Positions 27,026 to 35,568 of a stretch of DNA of 64,000 nucleotides are shown here, in pieces. A program made the position numbers and the translations under genes. The notes below the pieces were generated by a model. That model was given only the letters and a program-made list of their open reading frames with translations, searched no databases and was not told the DNA's origin. Every line of letters begins with the position of its first letter. Position 1 is the first letter of the stretch. Location of the stretch: the NCBI GenBank assembly GCA_016213785.1, contig JACQZQ010000008.1, positions 62,001 through 126,000 of the forward strand. Direction: 5' to 3'. The DNA is from Acidobacteriota bacterium (GTDB lineage Bacteria; Acidobacteriota; Blastocatellia; Chloracidobacteriales; JADJPF01).

Positions 27026-28036
27026 TTAGTTTTTATTTATAAAGGTCTTATAAATCCAATCTATAGTGTCTTTAAGGCTTAGTTTTATATCCATAGGTTT
27101 CCAGCCAAGTTCTTTTTTTATTCTATCACTTGAAGCATATTGAATTTTTCCATTAAAATCTTCAATCATTTCCTCAGAAATTTGTCTTGGTGCACCTGTA
27201 AGTTTATTAGTTAGCCAATCAAAAAAAGGAATAATAGGTGCTACGGCTACAGGGATTTCAAAAAAAGGTAATTTAACGCGATTATCTACTTCACTAGCTA
27301 GCTTTAGCACATCCATTAACCAAAAAGCTTGATCTGTAGCTAAGTATCTACCATTAGCTTTATCATTTTCATAAGCTAGTAGATGAGCCATCGCAACATC
27401 ACGAACATCAACATAACCTAGGCCAAACCTAGGCACAGCAGGCAATTGGCCTCTAAGTGCAAGTTCAAAAGGTTGAGTAGTTGGTGTATGTCGATAAAAA
27501 CCCGGGCCAAGAACACCTGAAGGGCAAATAGTCACTAAATTCAAGTTATTTTTTTTAGCAAAATCCCATGCTCGTCGTTCTGCTTCGGTTTTAGCAAACA
27601 TATAAGGGCTAGCAGCTTTATCATTCCAATTATCTTCTGTTAAAGGACTAGAGGCTTGACTATCTGAACCTATTGCAGCAACGCTAGATGTAAAAACTAC
27701 TTTTTTAACACCTGCATCTTTGCAAGCTTGAAGAACATTGATTCCACCAATAATACTAGGGTCTATAATATCTTTTTGAGGGTTATCTGAGATAGTTGTA
27801 TAAACAGCAGCTACTTGAAAAACCCCATCCATTCCTTCTACTGCACTAACTAATGTTTCAGGCTTCATTATGTTTGCGCTAACTATCTCAACATTTAAGC
27901 CTTCTAAAGGCTTAATATTTTCTTTATTTTTAGAGTCTCTTACAGAAGCACGAACCCTATAGCCTTTTTCTACTAAAAGACGAACTAGCATGTTACCTAC
28001 ATGCCCATTAGCACCTGTTACTAATACATTTTTCAT
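27026..28036 (-). CDS. NAD-dependent epimerase/reductase (extended SDR, dihydroflavonol 4-reductase-like)
   Basis: 336 residues. The extended-SDR NAD motif TGANGHVGNML is at residues 7-17. VFTSSVAAIG carries the active-site Ser, and SPYMFAKTEAER the Tyr-x3-Lys pair. GLGYVDVRDVAMAHLLAYE is the typical substrate-domain element. The whole resembles the DFR/HpnA-like subgroup that reduces ketones or lactaldehyde-like substrates or modifies hopanoid precursors; the substrate cannot be assigned. It is monocistronic, convergent with the esterase and divergent from the histidine kinase. Confidence 0.87.
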   Translation of the reverse strand: MKNVLVTGANGHVGNMLVRLLVEKGYRVRASVRDSKNKENIKPLEGLNVEIVSANIMKPETLVSAVEGMDGVFQVAAVYTTISDNPQKDIIDPSIIGGINVLQACKDAGVKKVVFTSSVAAIGSDSQASSPLTEDNWNDKAASPYMFAKTEAERRAWDFAKKNNLNLVTICPSGVLGPGFYRHTPTTQPFELALRGQLPAVPRFGLGYVDVRDVAMAHLLAYENDKANGRYLATDQAFWLMDVLKLASEVDNRVKLPFFEIPVAVAPIIPFFDWLTNKLTGAPRQISEEMIEDFNGKIQYASSDRIKKELGWKPMDIKLSLKDTIDWIYKTFINKN

Positions 28037-28226
28037 GAAAATTGTACCTGATTAATTTAAGATAGAAGAACTTTATAAATAAAAATATTAACATAAGACT
28101 ACTTTATTAACGAAATATCCCTAGAAATATATTAATAAATGTAGTAGAAAATAAAAGATCTATTTCTAGGAGAAATGCCTAATAGGGGAAAAATAAAAAA
28201 TTTAATAAAATCTTAATGTAAGACAA

Positions 28227-29840
28227 GTGTATAATTACTTTATAAATTGGCTAAAGGAAATGACACCAATTATTAGCTTTATTAATTACTTACATCATAA
28301 TACTAATCAAAAACAATTACGCTATCTTGGTTACGTAAGTGCATTTGGAGGCGTAGGGCTTGTAACTGCCTTTTATAGCGTAGTTTTTCCTGCTGTTGGG
28401 CCTGCAACAATTGCCTTAAGCTTTTTACTTGTAGTTTTAGTTGCGTCAATTGTTAGTGGGCTAACTTTTGGTATTGTTGCTTCAATACTTAGTTTATTAA
28501 GTTATCATTCGTTTTTTCTTTTTTCTAGAAGGTTTCATATAGAAGAATCTCAAGGGTGGATAGATTTTTCAGTATTTTTGGTTACAGCAATTATTACTAG
28601 TCAGTTTTCTGCTGCTGTTCGTACTCGCGCCTATGAAGCAGAAAAAGGTAGAGCAGAAGTGTCTAGGCTTTATCAATTAAGTAAAGAAATAATTGCTACA
28701 ACAGACTCTATTACAGCCGTTTCATCGATTGCTAAACAGGTTAAAGAGATATTTAAGTTTAAGTACTGTGCTATTTTCTTACAAGAAGATAACCATAGTT
28801 GGCAACAATTAGATGCTGTTTCAGAAACTTCTAGTGCTAGGGCTTTTACCCCATTGCAACAAATTGTTGATAAAGTTGGAAATACTAATGAATTAATGGC
28901 AGGCACTTATAGCCTAAAGAGCAAAAAGAAAAAAAATAAAAAGCAAGAAACCACTCTTTATGTACCAATAAAAATAGGTGAGACTGTTAAGGGCGTAATG
29001 GTGGTAATTTGTGCTGAAATGGAGCGAGGCACAATTGAAGCAATTGCTGGACTAGTAGCGCTTGCCCTTGAAAGAGCTAATTTTCTTCAAGAAGTTAGCA
29101 GGGCTGAAGCCTTACGTCAAAGTGATGAACTAAAATCTGCTATTTTAGCTTCGGTTTCTCATGGTTTACGCACACCATTAACTTCTATTCGTGCTTCTGT
29201 TGATAGTCTTCTTCAAGATGATATTGATTGGGATAAAGAAATGCTCAAGGAATTTCACTTAATTATAAGCGAAGAAACTTACAGATTAACCAGAATTGTG
29301 CGAAACCTACTTGAAATGGCAAGAATTGAAGGTAATAGTTTAAGTATTAATAAGCAATCTATTCATCTTTCAGAATTAGTTGGAGAAGTCTTAGATCGTT
29401 GTTCAGTTGTAACGCGCAACCATAAAATTAAGGTAGATATACCAGAAACATTGCCTTCAGTTTTAATAGACTTTCCTATGATGACAGAAGTCCTTACCAA
29501 TTTAGTCGAAAATGCAGCTAAATACAGCCCCGAAAAAACAGAAATAAAAATTAGTGCCGTTAGAGACGAAGACCAAATGATAATTCAAGTTAAAGATCAA
29601 GGTTTAGGTATTCCTTCTGACGATGTAAATCATATTTTTGACAAGTTTTATAGAGGTAGTCAAAGCCAATATAGCGAAGGTACAGGAATGGGGCTTGCTA
29701 TTGCTAGAGGAATTGCTCAAGCACATGGCGGAAAAATATGGGTAGAAACTGAACTAGGCAAAGGTACTACTTTTCATTTTACCCTTCCCATTGATAAAAA
29801 AGAACTTGTTGAAACAATTTCTACAAAAGGAGATTTATGA
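28227..29840 (+). CDS. Sensor histidine kinase, KdpD-like (DUF4118-GAF-HisKA-HATPase)
   Basis: 537 residues from a GTG at 28227; an ATG at 28260 (MTPIISFINY) is an alternative but its AAAGGA is very close, so the start is open. About residues 35-125 hold four membrane helices of the KdpD DUF4118 type (GYVSAFGGVGLVTAFYSVVF). A GAF-like segment (about 150-285) follows, then HisKA with the phospho-His in SVSHGLRTPLTS (about residue 311), and HATPase boxes (ENAAKYSP, VKDQGLGIP, GTGMGLAIARG). The N-terminal KdpD osmosensing kinase and Usp domains are missing. It overlaps the response regulator gene by 4 bases. No kdpFABC genes are near, so the signal and target are unknown. Confidence 0.92.
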   Translation: MYNYFINWLKEMTPIISFINYLHHNTNQKQLRYLGYVSAFGGVGLVTAFYSVVFPAVGPATIALSFLLVVLVASIVSGLTFGIVASILSLLSYHSFFLFSRRFHIEESQGWIDFSVFLVTAIITSQFSAAVRTRAYEAEKGRAEVSRLYQLSKEIIATTDSITAVSSIAKQVKEIFKFKYCAIFLQEDNHSWQQLDAVSETSSARAFTPLQQIVDKVGNTNELMAGTYSLKSKKKKNKKQETTLYVPIKIGETVKGVMVVICAEMERGTIEAIAGLVALALERANFLQEVSRAEALRQSDELKSAILASVSHGLRTPLTSIRASVDSLLQDDIDWDKEMLKEFHLIISEETYRLTRIVRNLLEMARIEGNSLSINKQSIHLSELVGEVLDRCSVVTRNHKIKVDIPETLPSVLIDFPMMTEVLTNLVENAAKYSPEKTEIKISAVRDEDQMIIQVKDQGLGIPSDDVNHIFDKFYRGSQSQYSEGTGMGLAIARGIAQAHGGKIWVETELGKGTTFHFTLPIDKKELVETISTKGDL

Positions 29841-30529
29841 ATCGTAGAGCATCAGTATTGGTAGTAGATGATGAACCACAAATTTTACGTGTTATGAGAG
29901 CCAGTTTACCTCCTAGGGGTTATGATGTAAGAGTTGCTGCTAATGGTCAAGAAGCAATAAAATTAATTGAAAAACAAATGCCAGATCTTGTTATTCTTGA
30001 CTTAATTATGCCAGGAATGTCAGGGTTAGAAGTATGTAGGATAATTCGCAAAACTTCTAGTGTTCCAATAATCGTCTTATCTGCAAGAGGTGTAGAAAGT
30101 GATAAAATTTCTGCTCTAGATTTAGGTGCAGATGATTATGTTACTAAACCCTTTAGTATGGATGAATTATTAGCAAGAATGCGTGCAGTATTAAGACGTT
30201 TTGCTAGTGTTGAGTCAGAAGAACCTCTTTTAAATGTAGGTGATATTACTATTGATGTTAGTAGTAGACAGGTTTTAGTAGCAGGTAGAGAAGTCAAACT
30301 AACACCAAAAGAATTTGATGTATTAAAACATTTGATGACAAATGCTGGTAAAGTGGTGACTCGTCAAACCTTACTACAATCTGTTTGGGGATCAAAATCC
30401 TTAGAACAGGCAGGGTACTTAAGGGTTTTTATTAATCAATTGCGTAGAAAAATAGAGCCTGATCCAGAAAATCCTAGATATATTTTAACCGAGCCATGGA
30501 TTGGCTATAAATTTTCTAATCAAGATTAA
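29837..30529 (+). CDS. OmpR/KdpE-type response regulator
   Basis: 230 residues. The receiver domain (1-120) has the acidic pair in VVDDEPQ, the phospho-Asp in VILDLIMPGMSG and the Lys in YVTKPFSMDE. The OmpR winged helix follows, with VKLTPKEFDVLKHL and the recognition element YLRVFINQLRRKIEPD, ending in the usual YxF (IGYKFSNQD). Its wording is close to KdpE. Translation is coupled to the histidine kinase through an ATGA overlap, and GGAGA precedes the ATG. A strong bidirectional terminator follows its stop. Confidence 0.95.
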   Translation: MNRRASVLVVDDEPQILRVMRASLPPRGYDVRVAANGQEAIKLIEKQMPDLVILDLIMPGMSGLEVCRIIRKTSSVPIIVLSARGVESDKISALDLGADDYVTKPFSMDELLARMRAVLRRFASVESEEPLLNVGDITIDVSSRQVLVAGREVKLTPKEFDVLKHLMTNAGKVVTRQTLLQSVWGSKSLEQAGYLRVFINQLRRKIEPDPENPRYILTEPWIGYKFSNQD

Positions 30530-30548
30530 ATATTTAATTTTTTTGCTT

Positions 30549-30589
30549 AAATAAATAAACCAGGGCTAAAAGCCTTGGTTTATTTATTT
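30549..30589. terminator. Bidirectional terminator between the response regulator and the WD40 gene
   Basis: AAATAAATAAACCAGGGCT / AGCCTTGGTTTATTTATTT, a 19-bp stem with one wobble and an AAA loop. It also covers the stop codon of the WD40 gene on the minus strand (30584-30586). Confidence 0.85.
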
Positions 30590-31531
30590 TAAGTCCCATA
30601 AAAACATTTTTTTATCAGTACTTCCAGTTATAAGCCGGCGACAATCAGGTGAAAAAGCTGCAATGGCAATAGTATAGTCATGAGCTACTAAGTGCTGATC
30701 TGTAAACTCTTTTTCATTTTCTATAGAAAATCTTCTAACAGTTACTTGGATTTTTTCTTCTTTGTTATAGCTATCATAAGCAACAAAAATATATTTTTGG
30801 TCTGGAGAAACACCAATATTTTGTAGCCAATTATTATAGCCATTAAAATGGCGTAGTTCTTTTTGTGTGTCTATATTATAGAGTCTAACAATTCCATCCT
30901 CACTACCAGAAACTAAGTGCTTGCTGTCAGACATAAACTTAAGACAAAGAACCCGTGCTTTATTGGTTTCAAAATGAAGGATTTTTTCACCTGTTTGAGT
31001 TTTCCAAACATAGATAGATTTTCCAGTGCTAACAGCAATTAAGTTTCCATCAGGAGAAAAGCTTGTTGCTAATGCTCCTGTCATATGTTCACCAAGGCAG
31101 AAAATTTCTTTTTTGCTTTCTAAATCCCAAAGTCTTACTGTTCCAGCTTCGCTACCAGTAACAATATATTTTTTATTAGGGGATATTGCTACAGATTGGA
31201 TAATGCTTTCATCTCCAAAAGAACAGATTTCTTGACCTGTTTGACTATTCCAGGCTTTAGCACTGTGATCTAGGCTAGCAGAAACAACTATTTCATCATC
31301 TTGAGAAATTGCTACACCTTTTACCCATTCTGTGTGATTTGAAAAAAACTTAAGCTCTTGACCGCTTTCTACATCCCAAAGACGAATAGTTTGGTCATAG
31401 CTACCAGAGACAAATTTTTTTCCATCTGCTGAAAAAACAGCCATACTTAATTGGTTGGTATGCCCTAAAAAGCTTCTAACTGGGGTAGTTTGAACTATTC
31501 CAGTTTCAGAGGCGGTGGCCTCTTTACTCAT
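30584..31531 (-). CDS. WD40-repeat protein
   Basis: 315 residues that divide cleanly into seven WD40 repeats, enough for one closed seven-blade propeller. The repeats end in IRLWDVESG, AKAWNSQTG, VRLWDLESK, IYVWKTQTG, VRLYNIDTQ, VRRFSIENE and MFLWDLK; the sixth is longer and the most divergent. There is no signal peptide, so it is a cytosolic scaffold. CAGGAGG lies at ideal distance before the ATG. It is 127 bp downstream of the membrane Ser/Thr kinase on the same strand; in several bacteria WD40 domains are fused to or paired with Hanks kinases, so a functional link is plausible but not proven. Confidence 0.87.
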   Translation of the reverse strand: MSKEATASETGIVQTTPVRSFLGHTNQLSMAVFSADGKKFVSGSYDQTIRLWDVESGQELKFFSNHTEWVKGVAISQDDEIVVSASLDHSAKAWNSQTGQEICSFGDESIIQSVAISPNKKYIVTGSEAGTVRLWDLESKKEIFCLGEHMTGALATSFSPDGNLIAVSTGKSIYVWKTQTGEKILHFETNKARVLCLKFMSDSKHLVSGSEDGIVRLYNIDTQKELRHFNGYNNWLQNIGVSPDQKYIFVAYDSYNKEEKIQVTVRRFSIENEKEFTDQHLVAHDYTIAIAAFSPDCRRLITGSTDKKMFLWDLK

Positions 31532-31658
31532 AATATTTTCCTCCTGAAAAGTTTTTCTCTAAAAAGTGAACCTTTGATTTTCTACTATAACTACTCCAGG
31601 GTTCAAACTATTGCAGCAGATTCGCGCCGAGTCAGCGGTTATTTTTGCAAGATTTATA

Positions 31659-33716
31659 TTAAATTATAGATTTATTTGGGGTAGTTGGTGTGGATCTTGA
31701 TAGCCCTACTCTCATTTGCTGCTGCCATTTAGTAGGTGTATTTTCTTCTTCTAATTCTTTTAGAAAACTTTCTGGTAAGCTTTCGCCTCTGTATTTACAA
31801 GCTTGAAAATAGAGTAGTGCAATCATTAGAAAAATAATTGGGTTAATTAAGACACTAGGTAGTAACTGAAGTAATATAGAAACAAGGTTTATTAGCCCAT
31901 CAACAAATAAAGAAGTAACTTTTATTTTACCTATTCTATTTATAAGAGGGGTTAGTATAAAACTTGCTACTAAAGGGATAATAAACATTAAGATCCAGGT
32001 AGCAAGAACTTTTAATCTAAGGTTACGGGTTAATTCTTTAGAGCGTGCCAAGGCTATTTTGCCTTTTAATCCTTCTACTATAACCACAGGATAAGTCAAT
32101 AAATATCTTAGGTTTAGGATAATGCCAGGAATTATAAATAGTAAAGAAGCTAAAAATACTCTTCCATAAAGCTGTGGAACTGTAGATAAAATAGGTCTAA
32201 TGTATTTTTTTAGGGTTTTAATTATGTCTATTTTTGCAGATCTAATAGGGAAAAGGCTTAATTGTGCTAAGGTTGGTGTAAAGACTATTAGGTTAACTAC
32301 ATTAGCTACTATATGACCAACAATATAAAAAAAAGCACTTATAAGAATTGCTGCTAGTTGCAAAGATGATTCAATATTAGTAATAAATTTTCCATTGTTA
32401 AATTTTGCATAACCCTCGCCTTGCTCTGTTACAGCAGTAATACTTATTAGAATTCCAGCTATTATTGCAATAGAATGGCTAAGCAAAGAAAGACGGATAA
32501 TTGTAGAAAAATGCTCTGTATAAAAAGCAAGCGCTTGTTTTAAGAGTGTTAAAGCGCCTTCAGAACGTGCACGTAAAGATCTTGCTAGTGCAATTGCACT
32601 AGCAGGGCGTTCCTGAGCTTTTTTGGATAGCGTTGACATTATTAGGGTTGTTACATGTTTATTAAGGTCTGGGCGTTTTTCTCTTAAGTCAGGTGGCGGG
32701 CTTGTTAAGTGTTGTGCTAGAAGAGCATTAAAATTACCCTTAAATGGTGTTTCACCTGATAGCATTTCATAAATAATTATCCCAAGACTGTAAATATCAC
32801 TCCTAGCATCAAGTTCTTCTCCAACACATTGTTCAGGCGACATATAAAGAGGTGTACCTAATATTGCACCTGCTTGAGTTAATTGGCCTGTTACTCTTGC
32901 TCTATCAACATTTGTGGTATTAGGTTTTTGCAATGTTTTTTTACTTTCTGGTAATTGTATTTGTGTTGCTTGCTCATCGTTATTTGTAGTTTTAGTTACT
33001 TCTATACAAGTAGCGGCTTCTAAATCCGTTTCTAAATCCGTTTCTAAATCCGTTTCTAAATCAGTCTCTAGATTTGTTATGGGTTTAGGAAGTTGAATTG
33101 CTGTTGCTAAAGAGGGGTTTACTACATTAATAGGAGTATTACTTGTAGGGGGTTTGGTTGTAGGGATTAATTGTTGATTATTAGCTAAAACAGGAAGGTT
33201 ATTATCTAGTTTAGCTAGTCCAAAATCTAGCACTTTAACTGTATAACTTCCACGTCCATTAGGCTCTAGCCAAATATTATCAGGTTTTAGATCTCTATGA
33301 ATAATTCCTTGATTATGGGCTTCTTCAATAGCTGCACAAATTTGTTCAACAATATCAATAACAAACTCTAGCCTTAACTTATTTTCTTCTTTAAGTACTG
33401 CTCCAAGACTACAACCTCTTAGATATTCCATTACTAAATAAGCAATACGGTCTTTTCCTAGTGTAGTAAAACCAAAATCAGTGACATTAACTACATTAGG
33501 ATGGCAAAGCCGACCAGCCGCTTCAGCTTCACGTCTAAAACGTTCAACAAACTCAGTATGAACCATAAACTGAGGGATAATAATTTTAACTGCTACAGGG
33601 CGTTTAGTTCCTAAATGAGTAGCAACATAAACTGCACCCATCCCACCTTGACCAAGCTGAGACTCGATCAAATATTTTTCATCTAAAACTTGGCCTATTA
33701 AATCTTTAGGATGCAA
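31659..33716 (-). CDS. Ser/Thr protein kinase with multi-pass membrane C-terminus and activation-loop insertion
   Basis: 685 residues from a TTG start; AGGA lies 10 bases upstream and the kinase fold begins almost at once, so no later start is possible. The kinase spans about residues 14-385: LGQGGMGAVYVATH, VAVKII, HRDLKPDN (140-147), DFGLAKL (164-170), YMSPEQ (291-296) and RSDIYSLGIIIYEM. Between DFG and SPE lie about 125 residues instead of the usual 20-35: a Pro/Thr/Asn-rich stretch with LETD repeats. After about residue 410 come some six hydrophobic segments, including an IPGIILNLRYLL element as in DUF975-like membrane domains. The WD40 gene follows on the same strand. Confidence 0.9.
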   Translation of the reverse strand: MHPKDLIGQVLDEKYLIESQLGQGGMGAVYVATHLGTKRPVAVKIIIPQFMVHTEFVERFRREAEAAGRLCHPNVVNVTDFGFTTLGKDRIAYLVMEYLRGCSLGAVLKEENKLRLEFVIDIVEQICAAIEEAHNQGIIHRDLKPDNIWLEPNGRGSYTVKVLDFGLAKLDNNLPVLANNQQLIPTTKPPTSNTPINVVNPSLATAIQLPKPITNLETDLETDLETDLETDLEAATCIEVTKTTNNDEQATQIQLPESKKTLQKPNTTNVDRARVTGQLTQAGAILGTPLYMSPEQCVGEELDARSDIYSLGIIIYEMLSGETPFKGNFNALLAQHLTSPPPDLREKRPDLNKHVTTLIMSTLSKKAQERPASAIALARSLRARSEGALTLLKQALAFYTEHFSTIIRLSLLSHSIAIIAGILISITAVTEQGEGYAKFNNGKFITNIESSLQLAAILISAFFYIVGHIVANVVNLIVFTPTLAQLSLFPIRSAKIDIIKTLKKYIRPILSTVPQLYGRVFLASLLFIIPGIILNLRYLLTYPVVIVEGLKGKIALARSKELTRNLRLKVLATWILMFIIPLVASFILTPLINRIGKIKVTSLFVDGLINLVSILLQLLPSVLINPIIFLMIALLYFQACKYRGESLPESFLKELEEENTPTKWQQQMRVGLSRSTPTTPNKSII
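33018..33071 (-). repeat. 12-bp tandem repeat in the kinase activation-loop insertion
   Basis: The unit TTCTAAATCCGT is repeated nearly perfectly about four times, with a decayed last copy (TCTAAATCAGTCTCTAG). On the minus strand it encodes LETDLETDLETDLETD. The 12-bp period keeps the frame, so copy number can change without breaking the gene. Confidence 0.9.
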
Positions 33717-34019
33717 AACTTTGTCTTCCTATAAAAGTTGAGTTAGGATAACCAGCTAAAATATTAATCTGAGTTAAGGAAAAAACAAATAATAATTTCA
33801 AAAGTAGTTAATCCCGTTATCTAATGGTAAACGGGCTTTCCTTGACACTAATGGATAGATTGTAATAATATTTGGCGAGTCTGGAAAAGATTGATTTTAG
33901 AATAGTTTATCTCAATTTAAGCAAACAAAATTTTAGTAAAAGCTAAACAAATTAATAGCTTATAGAAAAAGCTTAAGAAAAAATCTTTTATTTGTTTTTG
34001 CCTAAGCAGGTTGATAACC
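33717..34019. other. Intergenic region between the Ser/Thr kinase and nuoA
   Basis: About 300 bp with no gene. It contains an inverted repeat CCCGTT (33813-33818) / AACGGG (33830-33835) six bases before the -35 of the likely nuo promoter, a possible operator or short terminator. The remaining sequence up to nuoA is AT-rich leader with nothing else recognisable. Confidence 0.5.
33842..33871 (+). promoter_or_regulatory. Likely promoter of the nuo operon
   Basis: A consensus -35 TTGACA (33842-33847) and a -10 TAATAT (33866-33871), 18-bp spacer. This would give a leader of about 140 nt before nuoA. The flanking 6-bp inverted repeat could bind a regulator. Confidence 0.5.
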
Positions 34020-34463
34020 ATGATTAATTACCTTCCTATTTTGATGATGCTAGGGTTAGCTATTATAGTTGCTGGAACACTAGTAGGCGTTTCTCATCTC
34101 TTAGGGCAATATGTTCCAAATAGAGAAAAGTTAATGCCTTATGAATGCGGTAAAGATCCTGTAGGATCAGCACATGAGCGCTTTTCGGTAAAATTTTATA
34201 TGATTGCTTTGCTCTTTATCTTATTTGATATTGAAGCGATCTTTTTTGTTCCTTGGGCTGTAATTTACCGGAGGTTAGCAGAAGAAGTTGTAAGCGGAAA
34301 ACTTGTTTTACAAGTCTATGAATCATCTGCAAATCTAGGCTTTTGGGAAACATTAATTTATAAGAAAATGTTTGTTTTTTGGGAGATGCTAATTTTTATT
34401 GGGATACTTCTAGTCGGATATATTTATGTTTGGAAAAAAGGCATTTTAGACTGGAGGAAATAA
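34020..34463 (+). CDS. nuoA: NADH-quinone oxidoreductase subunit A
   Basis: 147 residues from ATG 34020, which has GCAGG nine bases upstream; the track's TTG start adds three residues. Three membrane helices are present, with the conserved loop [37 protein letters not shown] between the first and second. That loop contacts the quinone-access region and switches between active and resting states in complex I. It is the first gene of nuoABCDEFG, and nuoB starts 2 bp after its stop. Confidence 0.96.
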   Translation: MINYLPILMMLGLAIIVAGTLVGVSHLLGQYVPNREKLMPYECGKDPVGSAHERFSVKFYMIALLFILFDIEAIFFVPWAVIYRRLAEEVVSGKLVLQVYESSANLGFWETLIYKKMFVFWEMLIFIGILLVGYIYVWKKGILDWRK

Positions 34464-34464
34464 T

Positions 34465-34980
34465 ATGGGTTTAGAAAATCAAATAGCCGAAGCCTTACCA
34501 GAAGTCTTAACTGCTAGACTTGATGATCTGGTTAATTGGGCACGTAAATCAAGCCTTTGGCCTGCTACCTTTGGCCTTGCTTGTTGTGCAATTGAAATGA
34601 TGAATATGACTAGTGCTAGATTTGACGTTGCACGCTTTGGTGCAGAAGTCTTTCGTGCAAGCCCACGTCAAGCGGATGTAATGATTGTTGCAGGTAGAGT
34701 TTCTAGAAAAATGGCACCAGTCCTTAGACGTATTTATGATCAAATGCCTGAACCTAAATGGGTTATTTCTATGGGTGCTTGTGCTACTGCTGGAGGCATT
34801 TTTGATACTTATGCTATTGTCCAAGGTGTTCACCAAGTTGTTCCTGTAGATGTCTATATTCCAGGCTGCCCTCCACGCCCAGAAACCCTAATCTATGCAA
34901 TTATGAAGCTACAGGAAAAAATTCAGACCGAATCTTTACGTAATCGTAGAGATAAATTTGAGGAGGTAGCCGCCCTGTGA
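34465..34980 (+). CDS. nuoB: NADH-quinone oxidoreductase subunit B
   Basis: 171 residues. It carries the terminal [4Fe-4S] cluster N2, with its Cys ligands in [11 protein letters not shown] (the adjacent pair), GACATAGG and PGCPPRPE. N2 hands electrons to quinone at the NuoB/NuoD interface. GGAGG lies just before the ATG. The stop TGA overlaps the GTG start of nuoC. Confidence 0.97.
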   Translation: MGLENQIAEALPEVLTARLDDLVNWARKSSLWPATFGLACCAIEMMNMTSARFDVARFGAEVFRASPRQADVMIVAGRVSRKMAPVLRRIYDQMPEPKWVISMGACATAGGIFDTYAIVQGVHQVVPVDVYIPGCPPRPETLIYAIMKLQEKIQTESLRNRRDKFEEVAAL

Positions 34981-35504
34981 GCCAAGATGCACTAACTCCA
35001 ACAGATGATGCTCAAGGAGAAAATCTTGTAGTAGAAAAAAGAACCGGCCTAGAGCAAGTGACCTTTCTAGTAAAAGATAAATTTGGTGATTCAATCTTAG
35101 ATATAGCAAAAAAAATAGGCGAAATCACTATATTTGTAAAACGTGAAAGTATTGTTGAGCTATGCCTTTTTCTTAGAGATAATGAAGAATCTAAATTTGA
35201 TTTACTCTCAGATCTAACTGGTGTAGATCGCGGCATAGAAGAAGATCCTCGCTTTGAAGTAAATTATCACCTTACTTCTTTACCTAAGAGAATGCGCTTA
35301 AGGTTAAAAGTAAGAGTTAGCGAAGAAGATTGTAGTGTCCCAACTGTAACAGGGGTTTGGCCTACAGCCGATTGGCATGAAAGAGAAACTTTTGACCTAG
35401 TAGGTGTTCGTTTTGAAGGACATCCAAATCTACGTAAAATACTAACTCCAGATGATTTAGAAGGACATCCTTTACGTAAAGATTTTCCATTAAGAGGTTA
35501 TTAA
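34977..35504 (+). CDS. nuoC: NADH-quinone oxidoreductase subunit C
   Basis: 175 residues, starting with GTG in a GTGA overlap with nuoB; GAGGAGG lies about ten bases upstream. The 30-kDa subunit signature is in the second half: [54 protein letters not shown] and HPLRKDFPL. It has no cofactor and supports NuoD in the peripheral arm. It is separate from nuoD here, unlike the fused NuoCD of E. coli. Confidence 0.96.
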   Translation: MSQDALTPTDDAQGENLVVEKRTGLEQVTFLVKDKFGDSILDIAKKIGEITIFVKRESIVELCLFLRDNEESKFDLLSDLTGVDRGIEEDPRFEVNYHLTSLPKRMRLRLKVRVSEEDCSVPTVTGVWPTADWHERETFDLVGVRFEGHPNLRKILTPDDLEGHPLRKDFPLRGY

Positions 35505-35568
35505 AAATATTATGGGCAAAATTATTTTGCCCTTTAATAATATACTTGGAACGAAAGGGCATTTTGAT

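Noticed and set aside
28175-28216. 13-codon mini-ORF (MPNRGKIKNLIKS) with TAGGAG, just before the KdpD-like kinase
   Set aside because: It could be a leader peptide, but the Shine-Dalgarno spacing is short and nothing else, such as hairpins or rare codons, supports it.
28227-30529. Assignment as true KdpDE potassium regulators
   Set aside because: The N-terminal KdpD/Usp sensor domains are missing and no kdpFABC genes are present, so only family-level similarity is claimed.
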